Source of the DNA: Mycogone perniciosa
Lineage: Eukaryota; Ascomycota; Sordariomycetes; Hypocreales; Hypocreaceae
Assembly: GCA_025331125.1 (NCBI GenBank)
Contig: JAOALB010000160.1
Coordinates: 53,111 to 117,110 of the forward strand
DNA length: 64,000 nucleotides
Direction: 5' to 3'
The notes below the pieces were generated by a model that was given only the letters and a program-made list of their open reading frames with translations, was not told the origin of the DNA and made no database searches. Shown piece by piece: positions 52,746 to 64,000 of this stretch (position 1 is its first letter; every line of letters starts with the position of its first letter). Both the position numbers and the translations under genes were made by a program.

Positions 52746-55700
52746 ATGGCGTCCGTCCAATCCTTGGGGCTGCATCAGCCCTCAGGGCTTCGGTATGCAA
52801 TTGACGAGCAGTTGCTGCCTCCAAACGCATCTGCCTCGTCGTATACGTGGGACATCTTCACCGATGAGAGGAACCAGGAGCAAATAGAGGACGAACTGCT
52901 CACCACGGAGAGATGTGTTGTGTGGTCTCGGGGGCGCATCTTCCGCAAGGCCTTCAAGTTTGATCTCGAAAAGGAACCGATTACTCAGGCTCTTCTGACT
53001 TACTTTCCAACGTCCGAGGATGAAAATGCCGACCGCAAGGCTGCCGCCTCCAAGGGCTCCAACTCTTCGTCTCTGGAGAAAGGCCTCGTTGTCTTCCTCA
53101 AGACCCAGGCCCATATCTATATGCTGTCAGGGACGAGCCATGTAGTTCACATGCCATTCGAAGTCGAATCCGCTTGCGCCGCCCCTGTCGGTGTCCTCAT
53201 ACAGACGAAGCAAAAGGCAGAAAACATGGCCCCCATTGCCCTCAAGTTCCCCCGAGTGCCACCCAACTCTTTCGTGTCGTCCCAATTAACTGCCTTCAAC
53301 AGCTCCCAACAGACCGCGTTCTCTGTGGAAGGTCTTGGGAAGCCAAAGTCGCTACATCTCGGGCTGAGCTCGACCCTGGAGAATATGTGGGATGCACCAT
53401 TGGAACAGCCGGAGTCTCACTGGCCTCGACTCGTCGCCCTGACAGATCCCCTTTTAGACGTTGGGCTAGTCGTGACGGATTCTGAAAAAAAGGCCACAAA
53501 GGGAACTCGAAAAAAGACTCCAAAAAAGCACTCTTTTCTGGATTCCGCCGAGGAGATACTCCATGTGGAGGAAATCGTGGTGCCTGGGACCTCCTCCCAA
53601 CTCGCACATGAGCCCTTGATTCTTGGCCTCACTATTAATCGTGAAGCCAATTCCTACTCTCTCTGGCGGCTGACATATTTAGATCACGAAGATCCATTCA
53701 TCAAGCGCAACAAGGTACCTACTACAAAGACCTCTAGGCGTCGAAGCTCCATGCAACCAGGATTTGCTAGTGGTGCCTCAACTCCTGTACAAGCAAACTT
53801 TCGAGATAGCTTCGGTGCCCCCCTTCCTGGGAAACGGTCGCGGAAGAGTAAAAAAGTGGACAAGCCTCTGGACTTGGTCTCTTCGCTTGAGAAACAAGAC
53901 AAGGAGGTTACTGGTGTCACACGGAGGAGTTCTCGAAGATTGAGTTCCATGTTGGCTCGAGCAGACTTATCTGCGTCCTATGAAAGATCTGTTTATCCCG
54001 AACAGACACCCATGACTGGAGGCATGTCCTCAAAACGGCACGATTCCCTTGGTGGTCATCACGGTCGCTCAAGTTCTGCCTTCGTTAATCAAATCCATCC
54101 CAGTCTTGGTAGTCTTCTAGAGGCGCCTTTAGACATGGGTCTCGATGAGGGTTTGCATAACATACGGCTTGATGACCACGAATTCGACGGCCTGCAACAT
54201 GAGATGTTATTCACAAAAATCCACACCATCCCCGTAGACAGCTCAAACGTTCGCTATTCAGCATCTGGCCGGGCTGCTCGCAGTCAGTCCAAAGTCTTCA
54301 TCCTCGTAGCGCCACCTTTTGCTACGGATGACCACCAAACCGGGCAGTTGCTTATTGGTATCCAAGAGTCTGCAGAAAAACGTCTCCAGTTGATCACTCT
54401 ACACCTGAGACTACAGCAGAGGTTTGACCTTGCCGTCAAAGCAGGGAGAAAAGAACGCAAGGGAGCTGCAACCGTTTCCATACTACCTGGAGAGCTGCGA
54501 AGAGCACAAAATGTGGTCGATTCCTGCAAGGTCGCTGATGGGGATCAATCTATTATCCTCGTACTGTCCGAGTCCATGGATGGCCGTCATGAACTGAGCA
54601 CACAGGCACCTTGGGGCGAATTAACTAAACTTTCTCTGTCTCTTCTGTTTGTTGATGATACGAAAAGCCTTCAGTACCGCGGTAGGACAGTCGATCGCGA
54701 TATTGGGCAGAGGAAGAGCGAGGTTATGGACCTCACCAATGGCAGTATCGTTGGAATTTGTCACCCTCGACATCGCGGCGTTGTTGATGTAGTAGACACT
54801 CAGGGGCGTCTTCATCAACTGAGAGTCCAGCTCCAGCCAACATCTCCCCAGGTCGACAAGATTCTAAACGTCTGTAGAAGCACCTTGCCAGATTTACTTG
54901 GTGAGCGTATTCATGCAGGGTGGGTGCATGTCATGCAGTGGCTCCATGGCCAGGGCGAGGTTGTCGTTGATATGGAATGGTCAGCTGTGACCATCCTACT
55001 CCTGGCACTGTTTCTGAATCTTGACCGACCCGAACTTCAAACCTTCGCAACCGAGCGACTTCCAATCCGGAAGAGGAGACATCGCTCTGGCTCGTTTGCC
55101 TCTATCAGAGATTCCGATGATTGGAAAATGCTAGAGAAAGGTGAAGCCGCCAACTCTTTGGGCTGCCCTGTGTGGATGATGAATCGCGGATGGGAGTGGG
55201 CACTTGATGAGGGCATGGAAGATGCTGCATCAACTAGTGGGACCCATGGCTCTGGCACAAGATTCATTTCAAGACATGTCGTACTCGCTAAAGAATATAT
55301 GAATTCATCCTTTGGCGTGAATGCCTTGGGGCCCTCCGGATACTTACCGACCTCGCTTGGTAAGAGCTCCGAGGAAGCCCGAAGAAAGGCTGCGGTTGAT
55401 ATCTTCATGGCCCTGCATCTACTTCTAGAGGAACAAAAGTTGGACATTATGTCCGCTGAGTACATGCCATCTGGCCGAGCCGACTTCCGGGTCATCTTAT
55501 ACCAGATCGCAAGATGGCTGAAATGGGGCAGTTTTTTATTCGTTTATGAGCTGGGAATACAGGAAGACGTTGACCCGCGTCACGACCTAGGTATTTAAGC
55601 ACCCCACCCTCCCCCCCTATTGATAATGAAGATGTTAATGTGTCCACAGAGCTGGATCTCAAACCGCCAATTCCTGAGCCACCAGCCAGGCCAGACGTGC

Positions 55701-58700
55701 TCGAGTGGATCCAATCTCGCTTCGCAGGACTTCGTGGGAATCACTACCTCACCACAGCGGATATTTACTACTCCGGATCTCGTCTATCTGAGGCTGAGAA
55801 GACGCTGGATAGCCGCTGGGATTCCATTCTTCCTCGAAGCCTCATGTTCAGACGGTTCTTCAAGGTCGTAAAACCCAACTCCACAGCTGTTCAAATGGTG
55901 GAAGCAATGCGTGATTGTGGCTTGAATAGCCACATGCTTGAAACTCTCCCAGAGGCGGTCCTTGTGCCTCTACAAGATGCCATATCACTATGTCAACCTC
56001 ATCCACCATCATCTTGGTCGGATGATCTTCTAGAGTTGGTAAAGCGTACTGATATTAGTCTTATTCTTGCCCCCAAGAAGCGCTCCCGTCCAGCTATGTC
56101 GAGTATCCTAGTAAGTGGTCATATTTCCCTCCCCTCATGGAATTTAAGTGGCTAACAGGTCAGACACCTACACACACCGCGAGCTGGGATTTCCGGCTGC
56201 TTTGTGAAAGTGTTGAGCAGACGAACAACCAAGGTTACGATGAAGGCGAAGGAACAGAGCGTCAAGCAGTCATACGTGCACTGTTCAAGGACGATCGCCG
56301 CCTCAACGAAGCTCAAGATCTGCTGTCAACCCATAAAGTAAGAGTGATTCGCCTAGAGCAAGAGCCTGGCTTGTCTGAGAGCGAGTATTTGGAGAAACAA
56401 AAGGAGTTTGTTTCGAAGATCGCTACTGGGACTTTGGCGATCCCAGCGGGACGAGGCCTGTTGTACTACAGCCTACGTTTTCCCTTGATCACGCAAAAGT
56501 TCCACATAGGGGGCTTCAATCTGAACTGCATTGTCAAGCCTACAAACGTTACTGTTGGTGTCGACAAGTCCTTATTCACGGAAGAGAAGGTTTGTTGGGG
56601 TTTCTTTCACCAAGGAGTTGCTGCGGGTCTTGCAATTTCACCGCAGGCAAAAGGAATTGATACTTCATGGATCTTATACAACAAACCAGGCCAAGAACTC
56701 AGTAATCGACACGCCGGGTTCCTCTTGGCTCTTGGGCTGAATGGTCATCTTAAAGACGTTGCAAAATGGGTCGCCTTCAAATATCTCACGCCGAAGCACA
56801 CAATGACCTCTATTGGCCTGCTCTTAGGGCTCGCAGCTTCATACATGGGCACCATGGACTCTCTCATAACTCGACTCCTCTCTGTCCATGCCACCCGTAT
56901 GCTCCCACGTGGTGCAGCCGAGCTCAATCTATCACCTCTTACACAAACATCTGGAATAATGGGCATCGGTCTCCTGTATTGCGGCAGTCAACATCGACGC
57001 ATGAGCGAGATCATGCTCTCAGAAATTGAGCATGTAGATGATGAGGACGAGGAAGAGCCACTGCGGAGTGAATGCTATCGCTTAGCAGCCGGCTTTGCTC
57101 TAGGCTTCATCAACCTGGGCAAGGGTAATGATCTGAAGGGTCTACACGACATGCGACTTACAGAGAAGCTCATCACCCATGCCACTGCGACTAAGAACGT
57201 TGAGATTGTGCATGTGCTAGACCGGGCATCGGCTGGCGCGGTCATGGCAATCGCGCTCATATTCATGAAATCGGAAGACCAGATTGTAGCGCGCAAAATC
57301 GATATACCCGATTCCGTGCTCCAGTTCGATTACGTCCGCCCTGACATTCTGCTTCTTCGAACGCTAGCAAAGAACCTCATCCTTTGGTCCAAGGTCGAGC
57401 CAACGTTTGCCTGGATCCAGAAGAACCTCCCGGCTCCATACCGCACGCGTCATAAACTCCATAGCATGGCCAAGCTACGGTCCAACGATCTTCCTTTTTT
57501 CAGTATTTTGACTGGACTCTGTTTTTCCATTGCTCTGCGCTTTTCAGGAAGTGCTTCGCCAAAAGTGCGAGATTTGTTGCTGCACTATTTAGATCAATTC
57601 ATTTGTATCGCCAGTCTTCCAGCAACACCAAGGGCACACCCTGATGCTGCTCCGCTATATGATGAAGAGCTCGCACGCAGCAACGCTCGCATGTGCCAGG
57701 ATGTTCTAGCCATTTCTTGCTCCATTGTAATGGCCGGTACTGGCGATATTCCTGTCCTTCGTCGACTGCGAGCTCTTCATGGCAAGGACGACCCTGATAC
57801 GCCCTATGGCTCTCATCTTGCAGCCCATCTTGCCATAGGGGCTCTATTCCTTGGCTGTGGAACCGCTACTTTTGGTTCCAGCAACATCGCCATTGCAGCC
57901 CTGTTGGTGGCCTTCTACCCTATCTTTCCGGTTAATGTTATGGACAACCGATCACACCTTCAGGCCTTCAGGCACTTTTGGGTTCTGGCTGCGGAACAAC
58001 GCTGTCTTGTTGCCAAAGATGTTCTCACGGGGCAACCTGTTTCTGTGCCCGTGCATATAAAAATGTGGCCAGGCTCATCCATGGAACCTGCATTGTACAG
58101 AACTACGCCGTGTCTACTGCCTCCCTTGGATCAGATTTCGAGTGTTTCTACAGCATGCGGACCTCAGTTCTGGGACGTGGAACTTGACTTTTCCAACGAG
58201 AAACTCAGAAAATCATTTGCCCAAACACAGAGTTTGTACTTACGGCGGCGACCACCACGTGAAGGTGCATTCACCTCAACGCTCAGAGCACTGGGCGAGG
58301 ATGGCAAGGGTGAAAACCCGCTGGGGTGGGTGCTTGGCTTGGATGCTCTGCAAGGGTTGAGCTATGCAGAGAAGGCAGCCATGTTAGATACAGGCGACGA
58401 AGAACAAGGGGGTGTTGGAGGCGCTGTAGATGTGAGACTCGAGGTGGAGCGAGGAATCATGGACGGCGGTGATAGGGAGCGTCTTGAAGGTGCCAGACTG
58501 TTGTTCGAATGGGGCGATGTGCGAGATCGTCTCCGCCAGTCCTCAGCGGCTGATGTTTCGGACAGCCAGTCCACCGTGAAGGCGGCCGAGTCTCGCGAGA
58601 AACAGCAAGCCGCTGTCCCTCCAGAACGTGAGGACAGTGATGAGGACAGTGAAGGCGTTTGGTGGGTAAGAGACAGTGCTATTGAAGCCCTCAAGGGCAA

Positions 58701-58734
58701 GGTGTGGTTGGCAGCACGGGAGAATGAGCGATAG
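52746..58734 (+). CDS. apc1: Anaphase-promoting complex subunit 1 (Apc1/BimE)
   Basis: Exons 52746-55590, 55650-56110 and 56164-58734 encode 1958 residues; donors are GTATTT and GTAAGT, acceptors CACAG and TCAG. The N-terminal half forms a beta-propeller region (TERCVVWSRGRIFRKAF, LKTQAHIYMLSG, ALTDPLLDVGLVVTD, GIQESAEKRLQLI) interrupted by a phosphorylatable Ser/Lys-rich loop (about residues 320-470). The C-terminal half has the proteasome/cyclosome (PC) repeats, e.g. MTSIGLLLGLAASYMGTMDS, TSGIMGIGLLYCGSQHRRMSE, RLAAGFALGFINLGKG, HLAAHLAIGALFLGCGTAT, and the conserved WSKVEPTFAWIQKNLP. Apc1 is the largest scaffold of the APC/C ubiquitin ligase that drives anaphase and mitotic exit. Length and order match Aspergillus BimE. 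Confidence 0.94.
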
Positions 58735-59382
58735 CCTTACGATTATGACATGCCGCGGTTGCAGCCAAGGGAGAGCCCCTTTTAAGAGTTTCGGAGGGAG
58801 AGACAAGTTAACAAATGAGTCATGATTATATGCCGAGTTGTAGAAAAAAAGGAATTCACAATTGACTGTCCATTATGGATACATATCACCATGAATATTT
58901 GACGCAACATAAGGAGCCACCAAGACTCTTCACTCTTCTACAAGAACAACACGACAAGGTGGATTCATACATCGTAAATTTATCGATTTCACACAAAGAA
59001 TTCCATTATTCCCTGCCTCCAAGATTCATCTTGCCTATTTTATCCGAATAAACGCCATGCAATGCAAACCGCATCACCAGAGATACTATGATATAAACAG
59101 GGCTGCCGCCAGTCTAGCGCTTTCTCTTGTTCCCCTGTTTCCGCCAGTTCTTCTCCTCTGTAAAAAGAGAACCAACGTCCGCAATGGGAACAGCCCAAAT
59201 GTTTGCTTTCCCCCCACGCTTGCTTTCATTCTCCCGGGTAAAATGAGGCCAGCATTAACCCCCCTTTTATCCCTTCATTCATTTGTAAGGATCCATCTCT
59301 GGTTGAGTTTCGTTTGCCATGTGTGTTGTTTGGGTGGGTGAGTGTTCCGTTTACATCAGTTAGCAGCCGCCGCTGGGCCAAT
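58735..59382. other. Convergent 3' flanks of the apc1 and eIF3e genes
   Basis: 648 bases, AT-rich in 58820-59060. No gene is supported. Confidence 0.4.
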
Positions 59383-60781
59383 TTATTTGGAGACCGCTGC
59401 GTTCAGAACTTGTGTCCTGAAGAATCCTCCCTTGGTCTTCTCGATGACCTGCTGGTAGACGTTGTTGGGAGGGTGGTTCATTATGACAGTGCCGTCCTGG
59501 CTGTCAATCTTGGCGTCCAGACGTGTTTCCCGGATCAAGTTGACGATCCACTTCTCGCCCTCGTCTGGGTTCAGGCCCAGCTTGGCGCTCAGATCACGGA
59601 TGTTCATCCGGCTGAAGATCTTGCAGTAGCTCTCACAGATTAGGTGTCGGGCGGCACCAACAAACGCATCGGCCGATGAGGCAAGGAAGAAATCGCTGCG
59701 ACACACCTCCTCAGCCAGACGAAGGGCCTCGCGCGCAGCGTTGAAGTCGTGGGCAATGTACAGGGCGTTGACGAACTGCGTGATGGGGTCGGCGTACTCG
59801 TAAGCCTCCTGACGGACGTAGCGGACGATATCCTTCAGCTGCTTCTGCTGAATGGAGCTGTTCCGTGCACGAGTGCGGCCGGTAATGACAGCAGCAATCA
59901 AATACCGCAGAATCCACGGGCAAGAGGTCTGGATGGTGTTGATGTAAGCGGCGGAGAAGAACATCTCGAGGATAGGCTCCCGCGCGCCCTCAGAGTTGAA
60001 GAGCGGGAAGAGGGACCAGTGGATAAGCATGGTCCGGTGGTCAAGCTGAGCTCGGGGGTTGTTGAAGAGCCTGGTGTCGATGCCTTCCCTCACGTTCTTC
60101 AGCTCATCAACTGCAGACTCCCAGTTTGTGGACAGGACTTCGGACGCAAGCTTGCCCCATGTCGCCGCGGCGACCTTGTCGTTATCCGTAGAAAGGACTC
60201 TGAATTGGTACAGCATATCGGCAGCAGGGCCGTATTGGCCACATCGGAACTGGAATTGACCAAAGTCATACAGGGCATTGACCATCTCGGGTGTAACCTA
60301 GACGGTATATCAGTTTTTACTGGCCAAAAAGAAAGGACTGCTGCTCCGCTCATGCTTCCAGCAAGTTTCAACGTACTCCGTGTTGGTTCTTGAGGAACTC
60401 CAAGTTGGCAACCTTGTCGCTCCTGAGTCCGTTGACGACCTCATCCTGTGTAAGGAGGTTCGCAATCTTCTCTGTGGCCTTCTCATACTTGTCCAGCTGC
60501 GCCAGGACATCCTGTCTCTTCTTAATGTATTCAGCTGGTGGATCGGCCACTCCGTGGAGCTCGCAGTACAGGGTAGCAACGTAATCCGTCATGTTGGTGT
60601 CCTCCAGCAACTGAATTTTCCCTGACAAGATCTTCTTGGCGAGCTCGACGTCGCCCTTTTCCTCGGCCTGGTCGCCCTCGAACTGGATAAGCGGGAAGAG
60701 CAGATGGCGGCTCAGGTGCGGCGCCACCTTGGCCATGATCGATGAGCCTTCGGCCGGGAGGGCGTTCAAAATATCCTCCAT
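59383..60781 (-). CDS. int6: Eukaryotic translation initiation factor 3 subunit e (Int6)
   Basis: Exons 60781-60377 and 60297-59383 on the minus strand (79-nt intron, GTACGT donor, CTAG acceptor) encode 439 residues. The first ATG consistent with the family, MEDILNALPAEGSSIMAKVA, is chosen; the frame is open further upstream but that region is unlike the family. HLSRHLLFPLIQF is the conserved N-terminus. Exon 2 carries VTPEMVNALYDFGQFQFRCGQYG, the TPR-like helices and the PCI domain towards the C-terminus (DAFVGAARHLICESYCKIF, LGLNPDEGEKWIVNLIRETR, DAKIDSQDGTVIMNHPPNNVYQQVIEKTK). eIF3e is part of the eIF3 scaffold that recruits the 40S subunit to mRNA. It is divergent from the mL49 gene. Confidence 0.95.
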
Positions 60782-61235
60782 GATTGCGGATTCGGAATCT
60801 CGGTCGAAGCGGTTCGTGGGAAAGGAAAGACTCGTCGCTGATTCTGAAGTGTCGCCGTGAATGGAGGGGCAGATTTTTGGCGAATTTCGCGAATACACAA
60901 AGTGGTGTGGGGGTTTGGTCATTGCCGAGGTTTTCCCGCCCGCCTGTCTGGAACGAGGGTGGCTCGCATCATGTGATCTCGAGATTTTTGGTGAAAGTCA
61001 GTTGAAGCTTTAGGTGTGGGATCGCGACAGAACGAAGAAACAGGTTATCAATTGCGCTGGACAGATTGTGATTTCTGCTCTTCAGGGGCTTTTCTCCGGT
61101 TCTTCCATTTATCTTGCATGTACGGCTGGTAGGATCCACCGAATTCGCCAAAGACAATTGCGACAAGACCGCTGCTGCGACTTCAACTTCTTTCAACATC
61201 TTCAACGAGTCTCCAAGGCTCCATTTCTCTTCGCC
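60782..61235. promoter_or_regulatory. Shared divergent promoter region of eIF3e and mL49
   Basis: 454 bases between the two start codons must hold both promoters. Pairing of two translation-related genes, cytosolic and mitochondrial, makes co-expression plausible but unproven. Confidence 0.55.
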
Positions 61236-61785
61236 ATGAACTACCTCATCCCACGGGCAATTCCTCTGAGGAGTCACCCCATTCTCCGAACAATAGCATC
61301 ACGGAATGCTTTCGTCTCGACTATCCAAACCGCTTCCCTCTCCGTCAAGTCTTCGCCTTCGCCCACCCCTCGGAAACCTAATCCAAACAAGATTCCTCCC
61401 TATCAACGCCCACTCAGCCGTCCTCCCACCCCTCCCCCGACCAAAACCGCCGAGCAACTCGCCAGCCTATCATATGTCGTCCGTCGCACACCGTCTATTG
61501 AGTTGCCTGTATACAGGAGCTGGAAGTCTGGGGGCACGCGCCAAGTCGTCCTAATAAAAAAGGTCGATGGTGATCGCAGGCGATTGCTAGAAGAGCTAGT
61601 TGAGGGTTTGAGCATTGCTAGGGAGGATATACGGATTAACCCAACAACTCAACACATAGAATTGAAGGTAGGACAAGAACAACAAGTCTATGTCCTTCTC
61701 GGCAAGAACAGAAACTAACATCTATCCACCCCAGGGCGATTACTTCGACAAGGCTAGAGGATGGTTGCTCGAACGTGGCTTCTAA
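61236..61785 (+). CDS. img2: Mitochondrial large-subunit ribosomal protein mL49 (Img2)
   Basis: Exons 61236-61667 and 61735-61785 (67-nt intron, GTAGGA donor, CCAG acceptor) encode 160 residues. The N-terminal 50 residues (MNYLIPRAIPLRSHPILRTI onward) are basic and Ser-rich, a mitochondrial presequence, followed by a proline-rich linker (PPYQRPLSRPPTPPP). The mL49/Img2 domain includes SYVVRRTPSIELPVYRSWKSGG, TRQVVLIKKVDGDRRRLLEELV and, after splicing, HIELKGDYFDKARGWLLERGF, the conserved C-terminal end. The tiny second exon supplies only 16 residues but they are essential to the family motif. Function: structural component of the mitochondrial 54S ribosomal subunit. Confidence 0.93.
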
Positions 61786-62240
61786 GACGGTGGGGTTTCA
61801 TGGGCTAGGATGGAATGGGCATTTATGAAATTCAACGGGTTTGAAGCCCCGAGCTGTACCGAGTATAATTGTGCCATATTGATGACCCAACGTATGTACA
61901 ACAAAAGACAATGCAAGAATAAACCACACCAATAATTGAGGTATCAGTATATATCAACCGCATTCCTATCCCTATTTACACAGACGCCGCGACAAGTCCG
62001 CGAGAATTCCACCTTTCCGAACCTGTTGATATATTAACACCGGCCCAACAATGCCCCATCGCTGCTGTGCCAAACAGTAAACCAAGACTGTCAACCCCTA
62101 ATCATAACATTCACACATTGATCATTGTCACCATCCGCTAGGGGTACCCCTAGAACTTATGGTCATTTTCTGTCAGAATAACCTAGACGCCATAGATGCT
62201 GGTTTCAGGACCCACACAATCATGGGTCTGGCTCCAAGAT
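61786..62240. other. Convergent 3' flanks of the mL49 and swi1 genes
   Basis: 455 bases with no supported gene. Confidence 0.4.
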
Positions 62241-63959
62241 CTAGCTTGCTAGGCTGATGATAGTTGACAATTGCTGTAATAAGCCCTCCTTTGTCCATTC
62301 GGGCGATTGCATTGACAGAGCTTCCATGAGAGCCTGCTTAGGTGGTAGGAAGTGTCCAGGGTTTGAGGTCATACCGCTTGCATCTCTTGTTTTCTCGACG
62401 AGTCTCCTTAGTAGGGTGATTGCAATAACGGAGATGTAGACAAGCTCGGGATCCTTTCGGGGCGGTGGACGGTTCGGACCGCGGTTGAACCCCTGTGGTT
62501 GCTCGTATGTGTGACTCAGGTCCTGGACGAGACGGAAAAGATTTTGCGCAAGACCATTCCCTGATGCCAACCAAAATCTAACCAAGTCGGATTCGGGGCC
62601 AGGCGCCAAAGATGCGATTATCTCTGCTGATAGGAGTCCTTGCATCAAATATGGTTTTCGTACTTCCACAAGCGGTGGCAAACTAGGTGACCGGTCTCGT
62701 TCTTTGACCCTGTCCGGAATCGGTGATATAGCTAGCGCAAATGTTCGAGTGATCAGGTCGTGCGCCGGGATATTGGTGGCATCGAGAGCGAACAGGGTTT
62801 TGTAGTGGCCTCTATTGGGTTCGTCTCGGGCGAGGAGTTTGGCCAAGGCATCGACAGCGTGAGGGAGATAGGTATGGATGCTCGGGTCGAAGTTTGTGAA
62901 GAAAAGTGCATCGTCAGTCATGACGGGACTGGGTGCCGGCGCGAATGCTAACAAGAATTGCAGAAGACACAGGGCCTGTTCTCGGCCGGGTATTTCCACC
63001 GAACCAGCGATATTAGAGAGGAGAATGACTATATCCTTCATGAAATCAAGGGTATTACTATGTGTTCGAAGCAGCATCGTCCGTGTACCGAGATATCGAA
63101 TGGCAGTGCAGAGGAATTTAATGACCGTCTCTTCGGCAAGGATATTGTGGTTGTCGTTTTGTTCGCCAGGGAAGGAGACATTGCGCAAAATAGTCAAGAT
63201 GCAAATAAGTCTGTCCACAGCCCGGTCCAGTTCGTAATCCTCGGTACCCAAGACGGGCACATCACGAACCGCCCATCTTTCGATGCGGCAAGCCCTGACA
63301 ACATCCTCGTATGAAGTTAGTTGAATATCGTCAGAGACTTGCACCGTATGCTCCGTCAGCAACTCAAGTTGCTCCTCTGCACAATCGATAAGCGCATCAA
63401 CCAAGTCGTCGCAATATCTCAGTTGCAGAAAATGGGCCTGATTTGGCGAATGTGAGACTGTCGCCAAATTATCAAGCGCAAGGCGCACTTCTCCATGAAT
63501 TCCACTTTGCAGACTGCGCGTCAGCGCAGATATGTCAATATTGCCAAGGTCGTTCACTGGCGGCACAACTGGCTTCCACCGTTCTAGTTCCGCACCAAGT
63601 ATGTTCGCTGCATGAAGGTCAACGCCACCATATGTTGAGAGCTCTCGTGCGCAGGGATTATAATCTTCCGTTTTAGGCAGTCGGGGCAATAGCTGTTCAA
63701 CCACCGCCATCGTGGATTGTCTTCCGTCAGGTTGGCCCATGGGCATGGTCCCAGGCCTAGGGTGCGCAGGGGAAGGCATAGAGAAGTCGGTCGTGCCAGA
63801 AGGGTCGATTCCACGTGAGAGGTTGTTCCTATTGTGGCCGGGAGTAGCGTTTGGTTGGTGATGGTGGCCTTGTGGCGTGGGAAACCCGTTGACAGGAGGT
63901 TGCCCAGGTTTTATAGGAGTCTGCTGTTCACTGCATCCTGCTACGGCCCACCGGCCACC
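62241..63959 (-). CDS. SWI/SNF remodelling complex subunit Swi1/Sol1-like, C-terminal part (5' end outside window)
   Basis: The open frame runs from an in-frame TAG at 63962-63960 down to the stop at 62241. A plausible acceptor (GTAGCAG) ends at 63938, so the exon probably starts near 63937 with further exons beyond the window. About 565 residues are visible. The helical-repeat region is characteristic of the fungal Swi1/Sol1 C-terminus (BAF250_C-like): LALDNLATVSHSPNQAHFLQ, DDLVDALIDCAEEQLELLTE, ICILTILRNVSFPGEQND, IVILLSNIAGSVEIPGREQA, SPSLPPLVEVRKPYLMQGLL, then MQSPEWTKEGLLQQL at the end. The DNA-binding ARID domain expected upstream is not within the window. Swi1 helps target SWI/SNF to promoters. 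Assignment is by recalled family pattern, not alignment. Confidence 0.78.
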   Translation of the reverse strand, partial: GGRWAVAGCSEQQTPIKPGQPPVNGFPTPQGHHHQPNATPGHNRNNLSRGIDPSGTTDFSMPSPAHPRPGTMPMGQPDGRQSTMAVVEQLLPRLPKTEDYNPCARELSTYGGVDLHAANILGAELERWKPVVPPVNDLGNIDISALTRSLQSGIHGEVRLALDNLATVSHSPNQAHFLQLRYCDDLVDALIDCAEEQLELLTEHTVQVSDDIQLTSYEDVVRACRIERWAVRDVPVLGTEDYELDRAVDRLICILTILRNVSFPGEQNDNHNILAEETVIKFLCTAIRYLGTRTMLLRTHSNTLDFMKDIVILLSNIAGSVEIPGREQALCLLQFLLAFAPAPSPVMTDDALFFTNFDPSIHTYLPHAVDALAKLLARDEPNRGHYKTLFALDATNIPAHDLITRTFALAISPIPDRVKERDRSPSLPPLVEVRKPYLMQGLLSAEIIASLAPGPESDLVRFWLASGNGLAQNLFRLVQDLSHTYEQPQGFNRGPNRPPPRKDPELVYISVIAITLLRRLVEKTRDASGMTSNPGHFLPPKQALMEALSMQSPEWTKEGLLQQLSTIISLAS

Positions 63960-64000
63960 CTAGGCGCAGCCCCAGGTCCGGCTTCCCGTTATCGCGAATC

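Noticed and set aside
1..64000. CRISPR arrays, operons, insertion sequences, intact transposons or viral genes
   Set aside because: None were seen; all supported genes are intron-bearing or typical fungal nuclear genes.

Overview
The window is nuclear DNA of a filamentous ascomycete, most likely a Sordariomycete and probably Hypocreales. The signs are short introns (about 50-135 nt) with GTRNGT donors, CTAAY-type branch points and YAG acceptors, intron-bearing tRNA genes, and fungus-specific families such as VID27, Crh-type GH16, DUF6594, Ato acetate channels and hydantoinase fused to DUF917. No prokaryotic, plasmid, viral or intact transposon features were seen. Genus cannot be fixed from the sequence alone.

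Left part (1-21 kb): the 3' end of trehalose-6-phosphate synthase; VID27 on the opposite strand; two identical intron-containing tRNA-Leu(AAG) genes in inverted orientation that bracket a small Tc1-transposase-like DNA-binding protein and a membrane-anchored serine hydrolase; a flavin-containing monooxygenase; a mitochondrial J-domain protein; a mitochondrial enoyl-CoA hydratase/methylglutaconyl-CoA hydratase-like enzyme; and the deubiquitinase Ubp2. A gene-free stretch of about 1.8 kb follows.

Middle part (21-48 kb), more accessory: a fused hydantoinase/oxoprolinase-DUF917 enzyme; an F-box/ankyrin protein whose leader carries a tandemly duplicated intron cassette; a secreted HNH (DUF1524) nuclease; a GPI-anchored Crh-type cell-wall transglycosylase; a very long Sec7-PH Arf-GEF; tRNA-Ala(AGC); an Ato/GPR1/FUN34 acetate channel; a mitochondrial LEA-like repeat protein; mitochondrial GatB; a DUF6594 membrane protein; and a small GPI-anchored Ser/Thr-rich surface protein.

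Right part (48-64 kb), compact and housekeeping: Vps41 (HOPS) divergent from Apc1 (anaphase-promoting complex), eIF3e divergent from mitochondrial ribosomal protein mL49, and the C-terminal part of a SWI1/Sol1-type SWI/SNF subunit running off the window edge.

Exon structures were built by hand from splice signals, frame continuity and family knowledge, with no alignments. Nothing here is clearly an undescribed multi-gene system. The observations most worth following up are the duplicated leader intron (24715-24910), the stand-alone Tc1-like DNA-binding protein between inverted tRNA copies, several introns whose length is a multiple of three, and a recurrent intergenic TACTTCGTA/TACGGAGTA word.
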